A DNA stretch of 64,000 nucleotides from Dyadobacter sp. 50-39 (GTDB taxonomy: Bacteria > Bacteroidota > Bacteroidia > Cytophagales > Spirosomataceae). Location of the stretch: assembly GCA_001898145.1 (NCBI GenBank), contig MKSR01000047.1, positions 62,001 to 126,000 of the forward strand, given 5' to 3'. The notes beneath the pieces were generated by a model. The model ran no database searches. It saw only the letters and a list, made by a program, of their open reading frames with translations, and was not told the DNA's origin. Both the position numbers and the translations under genes were made by a program. Shown one piece after another: positions 62,571 to 64,000 of this stretch (positions are counted from its first letter, which is position 1; every line of letters begins with the position of its first letter).

Positions 62571-62671
62571 ACGTCTTTGTATTTGTTAAAAGTCATTTGT
62601 TGCTTCTTACGGATACAGCTAGCCATCGAAGAAACAGAGCGAAATGACAGCTGGGCAACTCTGCTCCTGAC

Positions 62672-63052
62672 TCAACCTTGTAACGCCTCACTTAAAGCAT
62701 GCCGAATTTCTTCGATCGACACGCCTTTGGCTACAAAATGACATTTATGAGCTGCCAAGAAGGATGAAAGCGGTTCTGGGTCAAGTGCGTAGACTGCCAC
62801 CCTGCTTTGCCCGTGGCGCATCGCGGCAATTAGTTCCGATACCAACCATTCTTCTCGGCGGCCGGCGAAGGACATCGAAAAAAGAATTAAATCCAGCTGA
62901 TTTTCGGGTGTGCTTGCGATGAACTGTATAGCTTCTCTGGCATCTGAATAGTAAAGACATTTCACCAACAGATTCATCTCTTCGAGCGCTGCCTGCATTA
63001 ATAACATTTCGTCGGGATCTTGGTCAATCAGAAGGATTTGATAGGTCTTCAT
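62672..63052 (-). CDS. degenerate response-regulator receiver protein
   Basis: A 126-residue stand-alone receiver from ATG 63052 (MKTYQILLIDQDPDE). Asp10/Asp12 form the acidic pocket, but the phospho-acceptor is replaced: LDLILFSMSFAG has Ser59 where Asp is expected. The conserved Lys appears as FVAKGVS (Lys109). There is no output domain. It may act as an unphosphorylated adaptor or be regulated otherwise. The frame extends to 63196, but those residues are basic and not receiver-like. Confidence 0.75.
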   Translation of the reverse strand: MKTYQILLIDQDPDEMLLMQAALEEMNLLVKCLYYSDAREAIQFIASTPENQLDLILFSMSFAGRREEWLVSELIAAMRHGQSRVAVYALDPEPLSSFLAAHKCHFVAKGVSIEEIRHALSEALQG

Positions 63053-63539
63053 AGCGTTTAAGGCATAGAATTGCCGTCTATATTGCGCTGCGCTCTCGAG
63101 CTTTCTGGCAGCAGAATCGGCCATTTTATCATAAAAACGAACATTAAGTCGAATTTTGTTTAATATTTTAGCAAAAAGATTAAACAAAACTAACAATTTT
63201 CATGGGAAAATTGAGCCAGAGCTGAATCAAATTAAATCCTCCGCTTCAACAAAGCTCGCTTGCCTGCCTGCAAAGCATAGGGATCGTTTGCTATTCAATA
63301 GCGTTGACAGCTAGGCGGTTGCTAAAAATGAAGACTGTTTCGGATGCTTCTGAAGCGTACTCATGATAGGGCCACCATTTTATCCGGTGGGCCTGCGCGC
63401 CAAAGCACCTGGCTGATCGCCAAATCCAACAAGTTTGTTTTTTGTTAGGAACTGACGGCGATCAGTATTCGTGTTGCCAGATATCATGTTCAACACTGAT
63501 CGTTGTGGATAAATTGTCCCTAGCAAAACGGTGTTTAAC
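63053..63539. other. divergent intergenic region
   Basis: Promoters for the receiver gene (left) and the glycoside hydrolase gene (right) should be here. An imperfect hairpin GGGCCACC...GGTGGGCC occurs near 63368-63392. No other element or gene recognised. Confidence 0.35.
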
Positions 63540-64000
63540 ATGACAATAGCGAAAGGACAGATTTCTTCGGTTCGTGAAATCGACCTGAGCCCTAAGCCAG
63601 GCAAAACCTACTGGGCAGACGCCAACCGTGAATGGCGTGAGGAATTTATCTACTTCTTACTGGTCGACCGTTTTCACGACGACCTGGACCGTATACCCAC
63701 CACTGTTCCCGGCAGGCAGAAGGGCTATGGTGACCCGGAGCAACTGCAAAAGAGGTGCGGCGGAACTCTGAAAGGCATAACAAGACACCTTGATTATATA
63801 AGGGATCTGGGCTGTACAGCATTGTGGCTGAGCCCGGTATTTGAAAATAATGATAGCTGCTATCATGGGTATGCCATCGAGAATTACCTTAATATTGACC
63901 CCAAGATTGGCAGCAAGCAGGATTTGGCCGAGTTGGTTGAAAAGGCTCACGAATTTGGTATTAAGGTATTTCTTGACATTGTCCTTCATCACTCGGGCGA
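63540..64000 (+). CDS. alpha-amylase family (GH13) glycoside hydrolase, 5' part
   Basis: Open from ATG 63540 to the window end, 153 codons. The translation (MTIAKGQISSVREIDL...) contains the start of a GH13 barrel: EEFIYFLLVDRFHD at strand 1, LKGITRHLDYIRDLGCTALW then LSPVFEN at strand 2, YHGYAIENYLNIDPKIGSKQ, and GIKVFLDIVLHHSG (conserved region I, DxxxxH). No signal peptide is apparent. Catalytic Asp/Glu residues lie beyond the window. Subfamily (amylase, trehalose synthase-like or other) cannot be decided. Confidence 0.9.
   Translation, partial: MTIAKGQISSVREIDLSPKPGKTYWADANREWREEFIYFLLVDRFHDDLDRIPTTVPGRQKGYGDPEQLQKRCGGTLKGITRHLDYIRDLGCTALWLSPVFENNDSCYHGYAIENYLNIDPKIGSKQDLAELVEKAHEFGIKVFLDIVLHHSG

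Noticed and set aside
1-64000. rRNA, tRNA or CRISPR arrays
   Set aside because: No cloverleaf-like tRNA, rRNA segment or regularly spaced repeat array was seen on reading both strands; a tRNAscan-type search would be decisive.

Overview
The window reads as a chromosomal segment of a Bacteroidota bacterium, most probably a Cytophagales member close to Dyadobacter/Spirosoma. This is an inference from gene content: a FecI-FecR-SusC-SusD locus, many TonB-dependent systems, DUF1800, DUF4856, imelysin and LVIVD-repeat proteins, a PorE-like OmpA protein, BshB1 of bacillithiol synthesis, TAnnTTTG-type -7 promoter elements, and starts with little Shine-Dalgarno signal (hsp20 is an exception). Most of the sequence is GC-balanced and gene dense. 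The stretch from about 29.1 to 34.2 kb is AT-rich, gene-poor and littered with remnants.

Layout. 0-10 kb: the start of a DUF1800 protein running off the left edge, two AraC regulators, two SDR oxidoreductases, a sensor kinase, Hsp20, a truncated IS1182-type transposase, an alpha/beta hydrolase and two acetyltransferase-like genes. 10.7-20.7 kb: a complete cell-surface-signalling glycan-uptake operon (ECF sigma, FecR anti-sigma, STN-containing SusC, SusD) followed by a PIG-L deacetylase and a DUF1080 hydrolase. 21.1-28.5 kb: a NarL-type two-component pair leading into a tightly packed set of mostly unrecognised genes, including a leaderless papain-like cysteine peptidase, a 7-TM protein, a Trp/Pro-rich protein and a leaderless metzincin-like metalloprotease. 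This is the best candidate for an undescribed system. 29-34 kb: a low-GC block with small membrane proteins, a broken IS481-like transposase, an orphan response regulator with Glu at the phospho-acceptor site, and AT-rich hairpins.

34.2-44.1 kb: a di-haem cytochrome c, two LVIVD-repeat lipoproteins with a small barrel-like protein, a VOC protein, then a minus-strand iron-related operon (DUF4856, imelysin-like, HTTM/gamma-carboxylase-like, TonB-dependent receptor). 44.2-52 kb: housekeeping and envelope genes (msrB, bshB1, M23-LysM endopeptidase, trxB, PorE-like OmpA protein, queE, mnmE). 52-56.3 kb: an accessory islet with a perfect 22-bp-arm palindrome, a RhuM-Fic gene, a Crp/Fnr regulator with an operator-promoter overlap, and three decayed genes (quinone oxidoreductase, methyltransferase, AraC tail).

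56.4-63 kb: a hybrid histidine kinase and a sulfur-handling cluster (two YeeE/YedE half-transporters, a persulfide-dioxygenase-like MBL-rhodanese protein, TauE/SafE, flavin reductase). Two near-identical CRP-like palindromes precede the MBL-rhodanese and TauE genes. A degenerate receiver-domain protein follows, and the window ends inside an alpha-amylase-family glycoside hydrolase.
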